7,076 bases of DNA from Candidatus Delongbacteria bacterium (lineage in GTDB: Bacteria; Delongbacteria; UBA4055). Position numbers and translations under genes: made by a program. Shown here in pieces: positions 6,682 through 7,076 of the stretch (the stretch's first letter is position 1; each line of letters begins with the position of its first letter). The notes below the pieces were generated by a model. The model was given only the letters and a program-made list of their open reading frames with translations. It searched no databases and was not told the DNA's origin. Where the stretch lies: contig JAFGUL010000197.1 of NCBI GenBank assembly GCA_016938535.1, forward strand, positions 1 to 7,076, read 5' to 3'.

Positions 6682-7076
6682 ATGAAATTGAAACTACTGA
6701 AAATTATGATCCTGACCCTACTGACGGTCAACCTTGCCGCAAACGAAATACCAGATCTCAAGAAAGGTGAACTGCTTTACAAAAGCGGAAAGTATGAAGA
6801 GGCCATTGAACATTTCGAGAAACTGGAGGAGAAGGTAAAAGACAGTTCTGTTCTGTATCTTTGGATAGCAAGATCTTACATGGCCAACATTAATAATGTA
6901 AGTTTCTTTACTAAAGGTATGTATTCTTCCAGCATTCAGAACAATCTTAAATTGAGCATCGAGAAAGATCCAAAAAATGTTGAAGCGAGAATATTTCTGG
7001 CTCAGTACAAATTCAATGCCCCTTCGATTGGAGGCGGAGATAAAGAAGAGGCATGGAAACAGGCCGAAGAAATTGC
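6682..7076 (+). CDS. Secreted TPR-repeat protein (N-terminal part, runs off the right edge)
   Basis: There are 131 complete open codons and two further bases before the window ends. The first 20 residues look like a Sec signal peptide: a lysine-containing N-region (MKLKLLK), a hydrophobic core (IMILTLLTV), and small residues at A19-A20 before NEIP. No lipobox cysteine is present, so a periplasmic location is inferred. Residues about 25-45 give a TPR-like helix pair, with GELLYKSGKYEEAIEHFEKL matching the G-Y-x-A-I TPR pattern; a second helical segment begins near VLYLWIARSYM. At about residues 114-127, NAPSIGGGDKEEAW resembles the 'AP-x-GGG-x-K-x-x-A' motif of a family of periplasmic TPR proteins in FCB bacteria and proteobacteria. 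No catalytic domain is visible; TPRs normally mediate protein contacts. The gene has its own promoter and diverges from purB. The specific role is unknown. Confidence 0.85.
   Translation, partial: MKLKLLKIMILTLLTVNLAANEIPDLKKGELLYKSGKYEEAIEHFEKLEEKVKDSSVLYLWIARSYMANINNVSFFTKGMYSSSIQNNLKLSIEKDPKNVEARIFLAQYKFNAPSIGGGDKEEAWKQAEEI

Noticed and set aside
1..7076. Mobile elements, CRISPR arrays, tRNA or rRNA genes, riboswitches, toxin-antitoxin or defence genes
   Set aside because: None was seen on either strand. The window is filled by housekeeping genes and short spacers with no direct-repeat arrays, transposase motifs or structured RNA signatures.

Overview
The window is moderately A+T-rich (estimated by eye) and densely coding. 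It looks like a chromosomal housekeeping segment from a diderm bacterium. Two edge proteins suggest the Fibrobacteres-Chlorobi-Bacteroidetes (FCB) assemblage or a related uncultured phylum: a membrane-anchored family 2 glycosyltransferase, and a secreted TPR protein with the 'AP-x-I-GGG-x-K-x-x-A' signature I associate with FCB and proteobacterial TPR proteins. This placement is tentative. The adenylosuccinate lyase instead resembles the clostridial/eukaryotic-type subclass. Shine-Dalgarno-like sites precede dnaE and the TPR gene, and are weak or absent elsewhere.

Layout, left to right. Positions 1-615 (minus) hold the N-terminal 205 codons of a glycosyltransferase whose 3' end is outside the window. 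Positions 615-1256 (minus) encode ribonuclease HII (rnhB); its TAA stop shares one base with the glycosyltransferase ATG (TAATG). After a 46-bp A+T-rich gap, positions 1303-4824 (minus) encode the DNA polymerase III alpha subunit (dnaE). These three genes read leftward in the order dnaE-rnhB-glycosyltransferase and are probably one transcription unit. A 274-bp non-coding gap (4825-5098) separates them from purB (5099-6532, minus). A 149-bp divergent intergenic region (6533-6681) contains a good promoter candidate for the rightward TPR gene, which starts at 6682 and runs off the right edge.

Functionally, DnaE copies the chromosome and RNase HII removes ribonucleotides misincorporated into it, so their adjacency makes sense. 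PurB supplies AMP and an intermediate of IMP synthesis. The glycosyltransferase and TPR protein act at the envelope and have no obvious link to replication.

I found no mobile element, CRISPR array, tRNA, rRNA, defence system or clearly novel system. The points worth a second look are modest: an apparently complete metal-binding set in the DnaE PHP domain, the dnaE-rnhB order and the TAATG overlap, the PurB subclass, a palindrome and possible repeat remnant between purB and dnaE, and possibly overlapping divergent promoters before the TPR gene.
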